DNA of 12,227 bases from an uncultured Collinsella sp. (GCA_902490445.1 CABUDZ010000062.1:1-12227), one strand, 5' to 3'; positions 5,534-12,172 are shown, counted from the stretch's first letter. Notes: generated by a model not told the origin, from the letters alone. Numbers and translations are program-made.

Positions 5534-6958
5534 GTGGTCTTCGCCCCCCAGGGAAAACATACGCTGTCGCACCGCGTTTTTGTGACGATCTTTGTCTGCG
5601 CCATGGCGGTTATCGTGGCGTTTACGGTGCTGGGTGCGTTCTTTGTGCAAAACACTTTGGCGGATGCCACGAGTGCCAATCTGGCGCAGGAAACCGAGCT
5701 CATTGCTGCCGCTCTCGACGAGCAGCAGGAGCCCATTCCGTTCTTGCGTAGCCTCGATCGCGAGGACTTACGCATCACGCTGATTAACAAGGATGGATCG
5801 GTTGCCTACGACAACGAGGCGTCGCCTTCCGCACTGCCCAACCATGGCGATCGCCCCGAGGTCATCGAGGCCTTTGAGAGTGGTTCGGGTTCCGCGGAGC
5901 GCGCAAGCTCTACACTCGACGAGATTATGCTGTATCGCGCCGTCACCCTTGATAACGGCCAGGTCGTCCGCTTGGCGCAGGCCCAGCCTGGCGTTGCGGC
6001 GATTTTGCTGTCGATGCTGGCGCCGATGCTGCTTATCGCAGCAGCGGGTGCGGTACTCTCGTTTTTTATGGCGCGCCGTGAGTCCCGTGCCATCATCGCG
6101 CCGTTGCAAGAGGTGGATTTGGATCACCCACGCCGTAGCTATGAGCACGCCTATGCCGAGATGGTCCCCATGCTTGAGCGTATCGAGTCGCAGCGCCAGG
6201 AACTCAAGCGCCAAATGGCGGTGCTAGCGGACAACGACCGTATGCGCCGCGAGTTCACGGCGAATATCACCCATGAGCTCAAGACGCCGCTTACGGCGAT
6301 TTCGGGCTATGCCGAGCTCATCGCAAATGGCATGGTCGAGGGCGAGGACGACCTGCGCAACTTTGGCGGTCGCATCTATCGTGAGGCGGGCCGCTTGGCA
6401 GCGCTTGTCAACGACATCCTTACGCTGTCTAACTTGGACGAGGCCGAACGTGCAACTGAAGGCGAGGCAGTGCCCATTGGGTCCACGGAGCCTATTGAGC
6501 TCTCGCGTGCGATCTACGCGGTTGAGCAGCGTCTTGAACAGGTTGCCCGTCAGGCGAATGTGACGATAAGTCATGAGACCAAGCCTGTGGTCATCGAAGG
6601 CGTGTCGCGCTTGGTCGACGAGCTCATCTATAATCTGGCAAGCAACGCCATCCGCTACAATCGGCCCGGCGGTACGGTTACGCTGCAGTGCGGCACTAAC
6701 GACGAAGGCCATCCGTTCCTCGCTGTCGCCGACACGGGAATCGGTATCGCGCCTGAAGAACAGGGCAAGGTATTTGAGCGGTTCTATCGCGTGGACAAGA
6801 GTAGGTCCAAGGCACGCGGCGGAACCGGCCTGGGGCTTGCCATTGTCAAGCATGCGGCCCTGTATCATCACGCCACGCTTGATCTGTCGAGCGAGTTGGG
6901 CGTGGGAACCACCATTACGGTGACGTTTCCCATACAGCAGGACGAGCCATTCGCATAG
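5534..6958 (+). CDS. phoR: PhoR-like sensor histidine kinase
   Basis: A 474-residue membrane kinase, partner of the PhoP-like protein. The GTG start at 5534 is supported by GGAGGAG (5520-5526) at good spacing and by the three-base gap to the preceding stop. Transmembrane helices lie at about 15-38 and 154-180 and enclose an extracytoplasmic domain of about 115 residues. A short linker and coiled region lead to the HisKA domain: FTANITHELKTPLTAISGY with phospho-acceptor His247. The catalytic domain has the N-box LIYNLASNAIRYN (364-376), G1 box DTGIGI (400-405), F-box FERFYRVDKSRS (414-425) and G2 box GGTGLGLAIVKH (429-440). This arrangement is typical of Gram-positive PhoR/WalK-type kinases. 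The assignment to phosphate sensing rests on pstB being next to its regulator. Confidence 0.88.
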   Translation: MVFAPQGKHTLSHRVFVTIFVCAMAVIVAFTVLGAFFVQNTLADATSANLAQETELIAAALDEQQEPIPFLRSLDREDLRITLINKDGSVAYDNEASPSALPNHGDRPEVIEAFESGSGSAERASSTLDEIMLYRAVTLDNGQVVRLAQAQPGVAAILLSMLAPMLLIAAAGAVLSFFMARRESRAIIAPLQEVDLDHPRRSYEHAYAEMVPMLERIESQRQELKRQMAVLADNDRMRREFTANITHELKTPLTAISGYAELIANGMVEGEDDLRNFGGRIYREAGRLAALVNDILTLSNLDEAERATEGEAVPIGSTEPIELSRAIYAVEQRLEQVARQANVTISHETKPVVIEGVSRLVDELIYNLASNAIRYNRPGGTVTLQCGTNDEGHPFLAVADTGIGIAPEEQGKVFERFYRVDKSRSKARGGTGLGLAIVKHAALYHHATLDLSSELGVGTTITVTFPIQQDEPFA

Positions 6959-6983
6959 CGATACAACACAGATATTGATGTAG

Positions 6984-7012
6984 ACGCCGCATTTGACTTT
7001 CGGGTGCGGCGT
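6984..7012 (+). terminator. Possible terminator after phoR
   Basis: An eight-pair GC-rich stem (6984-6991 with 7005-7012, 13-base loop) starts 26 bases after the phoR stop. The following sequence is T/G-mixed and not a true T run, so termination may be weak. A further pairing of 6963-6968 with 7013-7018 can extend the structure. Confidence 0.5.
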
Positions 7013-7043
7013 TGTTGTGCAATTTTACGATTGCTTCCGACAT

Positions 7044-7106
7044 TTTTACAGGAGAGCCTGTTTCTTATGTATAGAGTTTGGTCTCGGTAAAAAGATGCGA
7101 TAACAT
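7044..7106 (+). promoter_or_regulatory. Candidate promoters and inverted repeat before the tyrosine-kinase operon
   Basis: The better-placed candidate is TTGGTC (7078-7083) and TAACAT (7101-7106), with a 17-base spacer. A second possibility is TTTACA (7045-7050) with a poor -10 at 7068-7073. A perfect inverted repeat ACAGG-N4-CCTGT (7048-7052/7057-7061) lies just upstream of the first candidate and may be a regulator site or a small hairpin. Confidence 0.4.
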
Positions 7107-7153
7107 ACGGACAGTTTTGTCAATCCGAACTGGGGAAATGAAAGGCAAGCTGC

Positions 7154-7810
7154 ATGACCCTTCTCGAACTGTTCCAGCTGCTGAAGAAGCACCTCAAGCT
7201 GGTCATCACCCTTCCGGTGGTCTGCGCGATCGCCATGGGCATCGTGTCCTTCGTTGCGATGGACAACACCTATACCGCGACGACGAGCATGTACATTCTC
7301 GCCAAGACCGACGATAGCGGTCAGATGAGCTACAACGATCTCTCGGCGAGCCAGATGCTTTCCAACGATATCGCCACGCTGCTGGATAGCGATAGCGTTA
7401 AGAGCGGCGCCGCCAAAGAACTGGGCCTCACCGATTTGGATGACTACAAGGTGTCTGTTTCCTCCGAGACCACCACGCGTGTCATTACGCTTTCGGTTAC
7501 CGGCACCGATGCCAAGGAGACGGCTGAGGTCGCAAAGGCCATTGCCAGCTCGGTGAGTACGGTCGCTCAGAACGTCGGCGCTGCCCAGAGCATCAACGTT
7601 ATCGACGAGGCTAAGACCCCCGAAGCCCCCAGCGGCCCCAAGCGCACGCTGTATATTGCCGTCGCGTTCCTCGCCGGTATCTTTATCGCAGTTGCCTATG
7701 TCGTTTTGGCGGACATGCTCAATACCCGCATCCGCGGTGCCGAAGAGGCAGAAGAGCTCCTGGGTATTCCCGTTGTTGGCCGAATTCCGGCTATGAAAGG
7801 TGGTAAATAG
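7154..7810 (+). CDS. cpsC: Wzz/CpsC-like polysaccharide chain-length regulator and kinase adaptor
   Basis: A 218-residue membrane protein of the Wzz/CapA/YveK group. In Gram-positive bacteria these proteins activate a separate cytoplasmic tyrosine kinase and set polysaccharide chain length. TM1 is about 16-35 and TM2 about 166-186, with an extracytoplasmic loop of about 130 residues between. A Pro-rich motif before TM2 (AKTPEAPSGPKR, 153-164) and the cytoplasmic tail EEAEELLGIPVVGRIP (197-212) are family hallmarks; the tail is the part that contacts the kinase. The ATG at 7154 has a modest SD, AAAGG at 7140-7145. The kinase gene starts two bases after this stop, so the two are surely co-translated. 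The symbol is by analogy with the streptococcal capsule genes; the product polymer is unknown. Confidence 0.88.
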   Translation: MTLLELFQLLKKHLKLVITLPVVCAIAMGIVSFVAMDNTYTATTSMYILAKTDDSGQMSYNDLSASQMLSNDIATLLDSDSVKSGAAKELGLTDLDDYKVSVSSETTTRVITLSVTGTDAKETAEVAKAIASSVSTVAQNVGAAQSINVIDEAKTPEAPSGPKRTLYIAVAFLAGIFIAVAYVVLADMLNTRIRGAEEAEELLGIPVVGRIPAMKGGK

Positions 7811-7812
7811 GC

Positions 7813-8550
7813 ATGGCTAAGGCAAAGAACACCGATAAGCTCGTTGTGCAGAATGCCGCCAAGACCCTTCTGGCCAACATCCGCTTTGCGAGCGTGGATG
7901 ACCCCATTCGCACCATCACCGTTACCTCTTCGATTCCCAACGAGGGCAAGTCTACGGTTTCCATTAACCTTGCTCAGGCAATCGCCACGAGCGGCAAGTC
8001 CGTGCTCCTGGTCGAGGCCGATATGCGCCGCAGGTCCCTTTCCGATATGCTCGGCGTTCGTTCGCGCGGCGGACTCTATGCGGTCCTTTCCGAGCAGATC
8101 TCCATTGACCAGGCAATTGTCGAGACGGGTCAGAAGAACTTCTACTTCCTCGATGCTGAGCCGCATATTCCCAATCCTGCCGACATCATCGTCTCCCATC
8201 GCTTTGCCAAGCTGGTCAAGGCACTGTCTGCTAAGTTCCAGTACGTCATCTTCGATGCTCCTCCGGTCGGCACCTTCATCGATGCTGCCGAGATTGCCAG
8301 CCTGACCGACGGCGCGCTGTTCGTGGTGCGCGAGGACTTTACCAAGCGCGAAGAGGCGCTCAACGCTATCGCCCAGCTTAAGAAGTCCGAGAAGGTCAAG
8401 CTCATCGGTACCGTCATGAATTACTGTGAGACCGAGACCAGCGAGTACTATTATTCTTACTACACCAAGGACGGTAAGAAGGTTAAGAAGGGCTCCGACG
8501 ATCAGGGCACTTCCAAAAAGGGCATTTTCACCAACCGAGCAAACGTTTAG
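7813..8550 (+). CDS. cpsD: Bacterial tyrosine kinase (BY-kinase, CpsD/CapB/YwqD type)
   Basis: A 245-residue cytoplasmic P-loop autokinase that phosphorylates its own C-terminal tyrosines and controls capsule or exopolysaccharide synthesis with its membrane adaptor. Walker A is IPNEGKST (41-48). Walker A' is VLLVEADMRRR (64-74), where the usual first Asp is Glu68 and Asp70 is kept. Walker B is YVIFDAPP (144-151). The C-terminal Tyr cluster EYYYSYY (211-217) holds five tyrosines, followed by a Lys-rich tail. The N-terminal segment that usually carries an E-x2-R-x2-R oligomerisation motif reads NAAKTLLANIRF here, without the Glu or the two Arg. The SD AAGGTGG (7798-7804) lies inside the end of the adaptor gene. 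Fold and family are certain; ring formation may differ from model kinases. Confidence 0.92.
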   Translation: MAKAKNTDKLVVQNAAKTLLANIRFASVDDPIRTITVTSSIPNEGKSTVSINLAQAIATSGKSVLLVEADMRRRSLSDMLGVRSRGGLYAVLSEQISIDQAIVETGQKNFYFLDAEPHIPNPADIIVSHRFAKLVKALSAKFQYVIFDAPPVGTFIDAAEIASLTDGALFVVREDFTKREEALNAIAQLKKSEKVKLIGTVMNYCETETSEYYYSYYTKDGKKVKKGSDDQGTSKKGIFTNRANV

Positions 8551-8567
8551 TTGATTAAGGCTGACCT

Positions 8568-9218
8568 ATGCGTGACATTCATTGCCATATCTTGCCGGGT
8601 GTAGACGACGGCGCCGCCGATCTCGAAGAGAGCTTGGCGATGCTCGAGGCTGCCAAGCGGGCCGGTGTAACCAGAATCGTTTGCACTCCTCACTGCCGTG
8701 ATCCCTATTTTGATTACGACAAGATGTGGGATGCCTTTGAGCTGCTGCGCGATAACGCTGACGGTTTTCCGCTCCAGATGGGCTTCGAGGTCAACCATCG
8801 AAAGCTCGTTGAGCTTGGTATCGATGCCGCGGATCACTTGCATTTCGATGGGACCAACGAGTTTCTGCTCGAGCTTTCGACGCATGCCGATGCGTATGCG
8901 TTTAGAGAGTACGAGAACACGATTTACGATTTGCAGTGCCGTGGCTATCAGGTGATCATCGCTCATCCTGAGCGCTATCGTGCGGTTCAAAAGGATGTAA
9001 GCGTGGCGGAGCGCCTGGTCGATATGGGCTGCAAGCTGCAGGCTTCGGCGGACTTTATTGCCGGCGGTCGCTTTGGTCGCGAGAAAAAGCCGGCACAGCG
9101 CCTGTTCGATCAGAACCTGTACAGCTTCATCGCGAGCGATGCCCATAACGTGGGTCATTACGACTGTCTGGCGAAGGCTCGCGCGAAGTTTAGCGTGCGC
9201 GGAGCTCATTTTCGCTAA
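8568..9218 (+). CDS. cpsB: PHP-family protein-tyrosine phosphatase (CpsB/YwqE type)
   Basis: A metal-dependent phosphatase that removes phosphate from the tyrosine cluster of the adjacent kinase. The PHP motifs are present: DIHCHILPGVDDGA (3-16, metal ligands His5 and His7), TPH with His42, GFEVNH (72-77), AHPERY with His133, and ASDAHN (189-194) with Asp191 and His193. The ATG at 8568 lies 17 bases after the kinase stop. At 216 residues it is shorter than the roughly 240-255 usual in this family: only 22 residues follow the SDAHN motif, and the usual C-terminal helix with an Asn-Pro motif is missing. All metal-binding motifs are intact, so it is probably active. The order adaptor, kinase, phosphatase marks a complete tyrosine-phosphorylation module. 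Confidence 0.9.
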   Translation: MRDIHCHILPGVDDGAADLEESLAMLEAAKRAGVTRIVCTPHCRDPYFDYDKMWDAFELLRDNADGFPLQMGFEVNHRKLVELGIDAADHLHFDGTNEFLLELSTHADAYAFREYENTIYDLQCRGYQVIIAHPERYRAVQKDVSVAERLVDMGCKLQASADFIAGGRFGREKKPAQRLFDQNLYSFIASDAHNVGHYDCLAKARAKFSVRGAHFR

Positions 9219-9257
9219 AATCTGTCCCTAACGTTCGCGTTGAATGAAAGGGCAGCT

Positions 9258-9758
9258 ATGGATATCCAACTTAAGACGGGATGCTTTGATGACGCGGCGT
9301 TGGTGCGCCGCGTCGTTTTTATGGACGAGCAGGGCTACGAGAATGAGTTTGACGCTATCGACGAGGATCCGAACTGCATCCATGTGACGCTCTATGTAGA
9401 CGGTGAGCTTGCCGGTTGCTCGCGCGTGTTTCCCGAAGAACTCGAGCGCGCAGCTGACGCAGAGGCTCCGGTGTCGCCGGCGTGCGACTTGGACGAAGGC
9501 GTCGCGGCGGGGGAGACCTACATTATGGGGCGCGTGGCCGTGCTGCCGAGCATGCGCCGTCGCGGTTTGGCGAGCAAGATTGTCGAGGCCAGTGATACGT
9601 GCGCGCGTGATGCCGGCGCCAAGCTCATTAAGCTGCACGCGCAGGAATACGTGCTGCCGCTCTATGCCAAGGCGGGTTACACGCAGATTGCCCCGGTGGA
9701 CTACGAAGACGAGGGCCAGCCCCATGTTTGGATGGCCAAGCGCGTAGATGGCAGATAG
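9258..9758 (+). CDS. GNAT-family N-acetyltransferase (ElaA/YjcF-like)
   Basis: A 166-residue acetyl-CoA-dependent N-acetyltransferase of unknown substrate. The ATG at 9258 is preferred to an in-frame TTG at 9240, because GAAAGGG (9246-9252) is well placed for it. The N-terminal VRRVVFMDEQGYENEFDAID (16-35) and the C-terminal YEDEGQPHVWM resemble the ElaA/YjcF group. Motif A, GRVAVLPSMRRRGLASKIV (91-109), contains the R-R-x-G-L-A pyrophosphate loop. HAQEYVLPLYAKAGY (127-141) is the typical motif B region. A -10-like TAAAAT (9216-9221) overlaps the preceding stop codon, so the gene may have its own weak promoter or be read through from the kinase operon. Its function need not relate to the polysaccharide module. 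Confidence 0.88.
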   Translation: MDIQLKTGCFDDAALVRRVVFMDEQGYENEFDAIDEDPNCIHVTLYVDGELAGCSRVFPEELERAADAEAPVSPACDLDEGVAAGETYIMGRVAVLPSMRRRGLASKIVEASDTCARDAGAKLIKLHAQEYVLPLYAKAGYTQIAPVDYEDEGQPHVWMAKRVDGR

Positions 9759-9796
9759 GGACGTTCCTTTCCTGCCGGCAGTCGGGGACACTCCTT
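9758..9796. repeat. Imperfect direct repeat around TGCCGGCA
   Basis: GGGACGTTCCTT (9758-9769) and GGGACACTCCTT (9785-9796) match at 10 of 12 positions with a 27-base period, and the palindrome TGCCGGCA (9773-9780) sits between them. The first copy begins at the last base of the GNAT stop codon. This is not a terminator. It resembles a piece of a dispersed intergenic repeat. Confidence 0.4.
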
Positions 9797-9822
9797 GGCA
9801 ATTGGCGCATCAGAGCGTTTGG

Positions 9823-9848
9823 ACATACAGTTTTTCGATTCCGTATGT
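9823..9848. promoter_or_regulatory. ACATAC/GTATGT inverted repeat upstream of htpG
   Basis: A perfect six-base inverted repeat (9823-9828 and 9843-9848) with a 14-base spacer ends about 20 bases before the candidate -10 box. It may be an operator. No CIRCE-type site (TTAGCACTC-N9-GAGTGCTAA) or HAIR element is visible here. Confidence 0.25.
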
Positions 9849-9868
9849 ATATATGCGCGCTAATGGGT

Positions 9869-9876
9869 TATAAAAT
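9869..9876 (+). promoter_or_regulatory. Candidate -10 box of htpG
   Basis: TATAAAAT (9869-9876) contains TATAAA and TAAAAT, each a close match to TATAAT, in a local A+T-rich stretch (9841-9880). No recognisable -35 lies 17 bases upstream, so control by an activator or alternative sigma factor is possible. Transcription from here would give a leader of about 80 bases. Confidence 0.45.
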
Positions 9877-9905
9877 CTAAGTCTGGACATAGCAGGTCTG
9901 CGATG

Positions 9906-9930
9906 CGGCTCGGGCAACCGGGCCGTTTTT
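9906..9930 (+). terminator. Terminator-like hairpin in the htpG leader (possible attenuator)
   Basis: An eight-pair stem (9906-9913 with 9918-9925, one wobble) is closed by a GCAA tetraloop and followed by five T residues (9926-9930), the form of an intrinsic terminator. It may end GNAT transcription, but it also lies downstream of the only good htpG -10 box. The six-base arms 9896-9901 and 9931-9936 can pair around it. Confidence 0.6.
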
Positions 9931-9960
9931 GCGGACGGGGGTAGCGCGAAAGGACTGCAC

Positions 9961-11985
9961 ATGCGTCAATTTAAGACCGAGAGCAAAAAACTGCTCGACC
10001 TCATGATCAACTCCATCTACACCAATAAGGAAATCTTCCTGCGCGAGCTTATCTCCAACGCGAGCGACGCCGTCGACAAGCTCAACTTTAAGAGCCTGCA
10101 GGACCCGAGTGTCAAGCTCGACCAGGGCGACCTGGCTATTCGCGTCTCTTTTGATAAAGACGCCCGCACCATTACCATCTCGGATAACGGCATTGGCATG
10201 ACCGCCGAGGAGCTCGAGCGCAATCTGGGCACCATCGCCCATTCCGGCTCCGAGGAGTTTAAGACCGAGAACGCCGAGCAACAGGGCTCCGATGTCGACA
10301 TCATCGGCCAGTTTGGCGTGGGCTTCTACTCTGCCTTTATGGTTGCCAGCCACGTAAAGGTTGTCAGCCGCGCCTATGGCGAGGACACCGCTCACGTGTG
10401 GGAGTCTGATGGTCTTGAGGGTTACACCATCGAAGACGGCGAGCGCGCCGAGCACGGCACCGATGTCATCCTGACGCTGCGCGAGAACGAGAAGCTCGAC
10501 GCCGACGGCGAGGCCGAGACCTACGATCGCTTCCTGACCGAGTGGGGCCTCAAGAGCCTGATTCAGCAGTACAGCAACTATGTGCGCTACCCGATTCAGA
10601 TGATGGTGAGCAAGAGCCGCCAGAAACCCAAGCCCGAGGACGCCGGCGACGACTACAAGCCCGAGTACGAGGACTACCAGGAGCTCGAGACCATCAACTC
10701 CATGACGCCGATCTGGAAAAAGCGCAGCTCCGACGTTGAGCAGAAGGATTACAACGAGTTCTACAAGTCCACGTTCCACGACTTTGACGATCCCGCGCGC
10801 ACTATCAGCTTCCATGCCGAGGGTACGCTTGAGTACGATGCGCTGCTGTTTGTGCCGGGTCGCGCCCCGTTCGATCTGTACAGCAAGGACTACGAGAAGG
10901 GCCTGGCGCTCTACAGTTCCAACGTGCTGATTATGGAGAAGTGCGACGACCTGCTGCCCGACTACTACAACTTTGTGCGCGGTGTCGTGGACTCTGCCGA
11001 CGTGACGCTCAACATCTCGCGTGAGACGCTGCAACAGAACCGTCAGCTCAAGGCCATTGCCAAGCGTGTCGAGAAGAAGATCACTGCCGATCTTGAGGAC
11101 ATGCGCGACAACGACCGCGAGGCATACGAGAAGTTCTTTGAGAACTTTGGTCGCGGTCTGAAGTACGGCATCTACTCGAGCTACGGCATGAAGGCCGACG
11201 AGCTCGCCGACCTGCTGCTGTTCTGGTCTGCCAAGGAGCAGAAGATGATCACCCTGGCCGAGTATGCCAAGGGCATGCCCGAGGATCAGAAGGCCATCTA
11301 CTACGCCGCCGGCGACTCGCGTGAGCGCTTGGCCAAGATGCCCGTGGTAAAGGGCGTGCTCGAGCGCGGCTATGACGTGCTGTTGCTGACGCAGGATGTG
11401 GATGAGTTCACGTTCCAGGCTATGCGTGAGTACGTGGCCGCCGATATGCCCAAGATCTACGAGGACGACGCCGCCCGCGAGGCTGCCGAAAAGGCCGTTG
11501 CCGACGGTGCCGAGCCCGAGGTCGAGGATCGTCACCTGGAGCTCAAGAACGTTGCGACTGGCGATCTTGATCTGGCGACCGAGGACGAGAAGAAGGAGGC
11601 CGAGGACGCCACCAAGGAGAACGAGGACCTCTTTGGCGCTATGAAGGAGGCACTCGGCGACAAGGTCGAGAAGGTTGCCGTCTCTGCGCGTCTGACTGAC
11701 GCTCCCGCCTGCATCACCACCGAGGGCCCGCTTTCGCTCGAGATGGAGAAGGTGCTCCAGAAGGGTCCCGAGGGCGCGCCCGACGGTATGCCCAAGAGCC
11801 AGCGCGTGCTCGAGCTCAACGCCAAGCATCCGGTCTTTGCCAAGCTCGTCGCTGCTCAGAAGGCAGGCGATGCCGACAAGATCAAGCAGTACTCCGGCCT
11901 GCTCTACGATCAGGCCCTGCTGGTCGAGGGCATCCTCCCCGAGGACCCCGTTGCCTTCGCGGCGGCTGTTTGCGAACTTATGTAG
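9961..11985 (+). CDS. htpG: Molecular chaperone HtpG (bacterial Hsp90)
   Basis: A cytosolic, dimeric, ATP-dependent chaperone that remodels client proteins late in folding, often with DnaK. The N-terminal GHKL ATPase domain holds the catalytic Glu29 and the Mg/ATP Asn33 in FLRELISNASDAVDKL, the nucleotide-binding Asp75 in DNGIGM (75-80), GTIAHSGSEEF (90-100) and GQFGVGFYSAFMV (116-128). The middle domain has the conserved SRETLQQNRQLKAI. The C-terminal dimerisation domain follows. At 674 residues it is about 50 longer than the Escherichia coli protein; the extra length includes acidic stretches near 215-230 and 500-555. The ATG has the SD AAAGGA (9949-9954). It is transcribed alone, from a leader that contains a terminator-like hairpin. 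Confidence 0.98.
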   Translation: MRQFKTESKKLLDLMINSIYTNKEIFLRELISNASDAVDKLNFKSLQDPSVKLDQGDLAIRVSFDKDARTITISDNGIGMTAEELERNLGTIAHSGSEEFKTENAEQQGSDVDIIGQFGVGFYSAFMVASHVKVVSRAYGEDTAHVWESDGLEGYTIEDGERAEHGTDVILTLRENEKLDADGEAETYDRFLTEWGLKSLIQQYSNYVRYPIQMMVSKSRQKPKPEDAGDDYKPEYEDYQELETINSMTPIWKKRSSDVEQKDYNEFYKSTFHDFDDPARTISFHAEGTLEYDALLFVPGRAPFDLYSKDYEKGLALYSSNVLIMEKCDDLLPDYYNFVRGVVDSADVTLNISRETLQQNRQLKAIAKRVEKKITADLEDMRDNDREAYEKFFENFGRGLKYGIYSSYGMKADELADLLLFWSAKEQKMITLAEYAKGMPEDQKAIYYAAGDSRERLAKMPVVKGVLERGYDVLLLTQDVDEFTFQAMREYVAADMPKIYEDDAAREAAEKAVADGAEPEVEDRHLELKNVATGDLDLATEDEKKEAEDATKENEDLFGAMKEALGDKVEKVAVSARLTDAPACITTEGPLSLEMEKVLQKGPEGAPDGMPKSQRVLELNAKHPVFAKLVAAQKAGDADKIKQYSGLLYDQALLVEGILPEDPVAFAAAVCELM

Positions 11986-11989
11986 TTTG

Positions 11990-12077
11990 GTAGTTACGCG
12001 GTTCTACGAACCGCGTAACTACTCGACGCTGCCCTTCGTTCCGCCGTTCTAACGAACGGCGGACCAGCCGACGCTGC
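11990..12077. repeat. Two related hairpins with CGACGCTGC units after htpG
   Basis: The first palindrome has a perfect 15-pair stem (11990-12004 with 12008-12022) and a three-base loop. The second has a ten-pair stem (12040-12049 with 12054-12063) and a four-base loop. Both carry nearly the same apex, GTTCTACGAAC and GTTCTAACGAAC. Each is followed by CGACGCTGC (12024-12032 and 12069-12077), a 45-base period. Neither has a T run, so they are not ordinary terminators. The modular form suggests a repetitive extragenic palindrome. Confidence 0.6.
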
Positions 12078-12082
12078 GCGGG

Positions 12083-12172
12083 CACCAGAGCGACAACTTG
12101 TCATTCAAAGAGGACGGCATGACCAGAAGGTCTATGCCGTCCTCTTTTCATGCCAATTTGTTCGCTCTGGTG
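12083..12172. repeat. Long outer inverted repeat enclosing a terminator
   Basis: CACCAGAGCGACAA (12083-12096) is matched by TTGTTCGCTCTGGTG (12158-12172), an inverted repeat with one extra base. It encloses the strong hairpin at 12107-12147, with unpaired internal loops of about ten bases between. The whole forms a 90-base imperfect palindrome without coding capacity. Confidence 0.55.
12107..12148 (+). terminator. Rho-independent terminator downstream of htpG
   Basis: A 14-pair stem (12107-12120 with 12134-12147) is capped by a further four-pair stem (12121-12124 with 12129-12132, loop AGAA) with one bulged T. It ends in a short T run. The lower stem is A-rich on one side and T-rich on the other, so it could work on both strands. 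It lies about 120 bases beyond the htpG stop. Confidence 0.75.

Noticed and set aside
3733..5650. Two minus-strand open frames of over 300 codons opposite pstB and phoP
   Set aside because: Both overlap well-supported plus-strand genes and give His/Gln/Arg-rich sequences with no recognisable domain; they are by-products of codon bias.
9759..9960. CIRCE or HAIR heat-shock operator before htpG
   Set aside because: Neither inverted repeat is present. Only an unrelated ACATAC/GTATGT repeat is seen.
9877..11829. Very long open frame (650 codons) on the minus strand across htpG
   Set aside because: It is fully antisense to a gene with every Hsp90 motif. Its translation is Leu/Val/Gly-rich without a known domain, and GC-rich codon use readily leaves such antisense frames open.
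11990..12077. CRISPR array
   Set aside because: There are only two units, the stems differ in sequence, and there are no regular spacers or cas genes.
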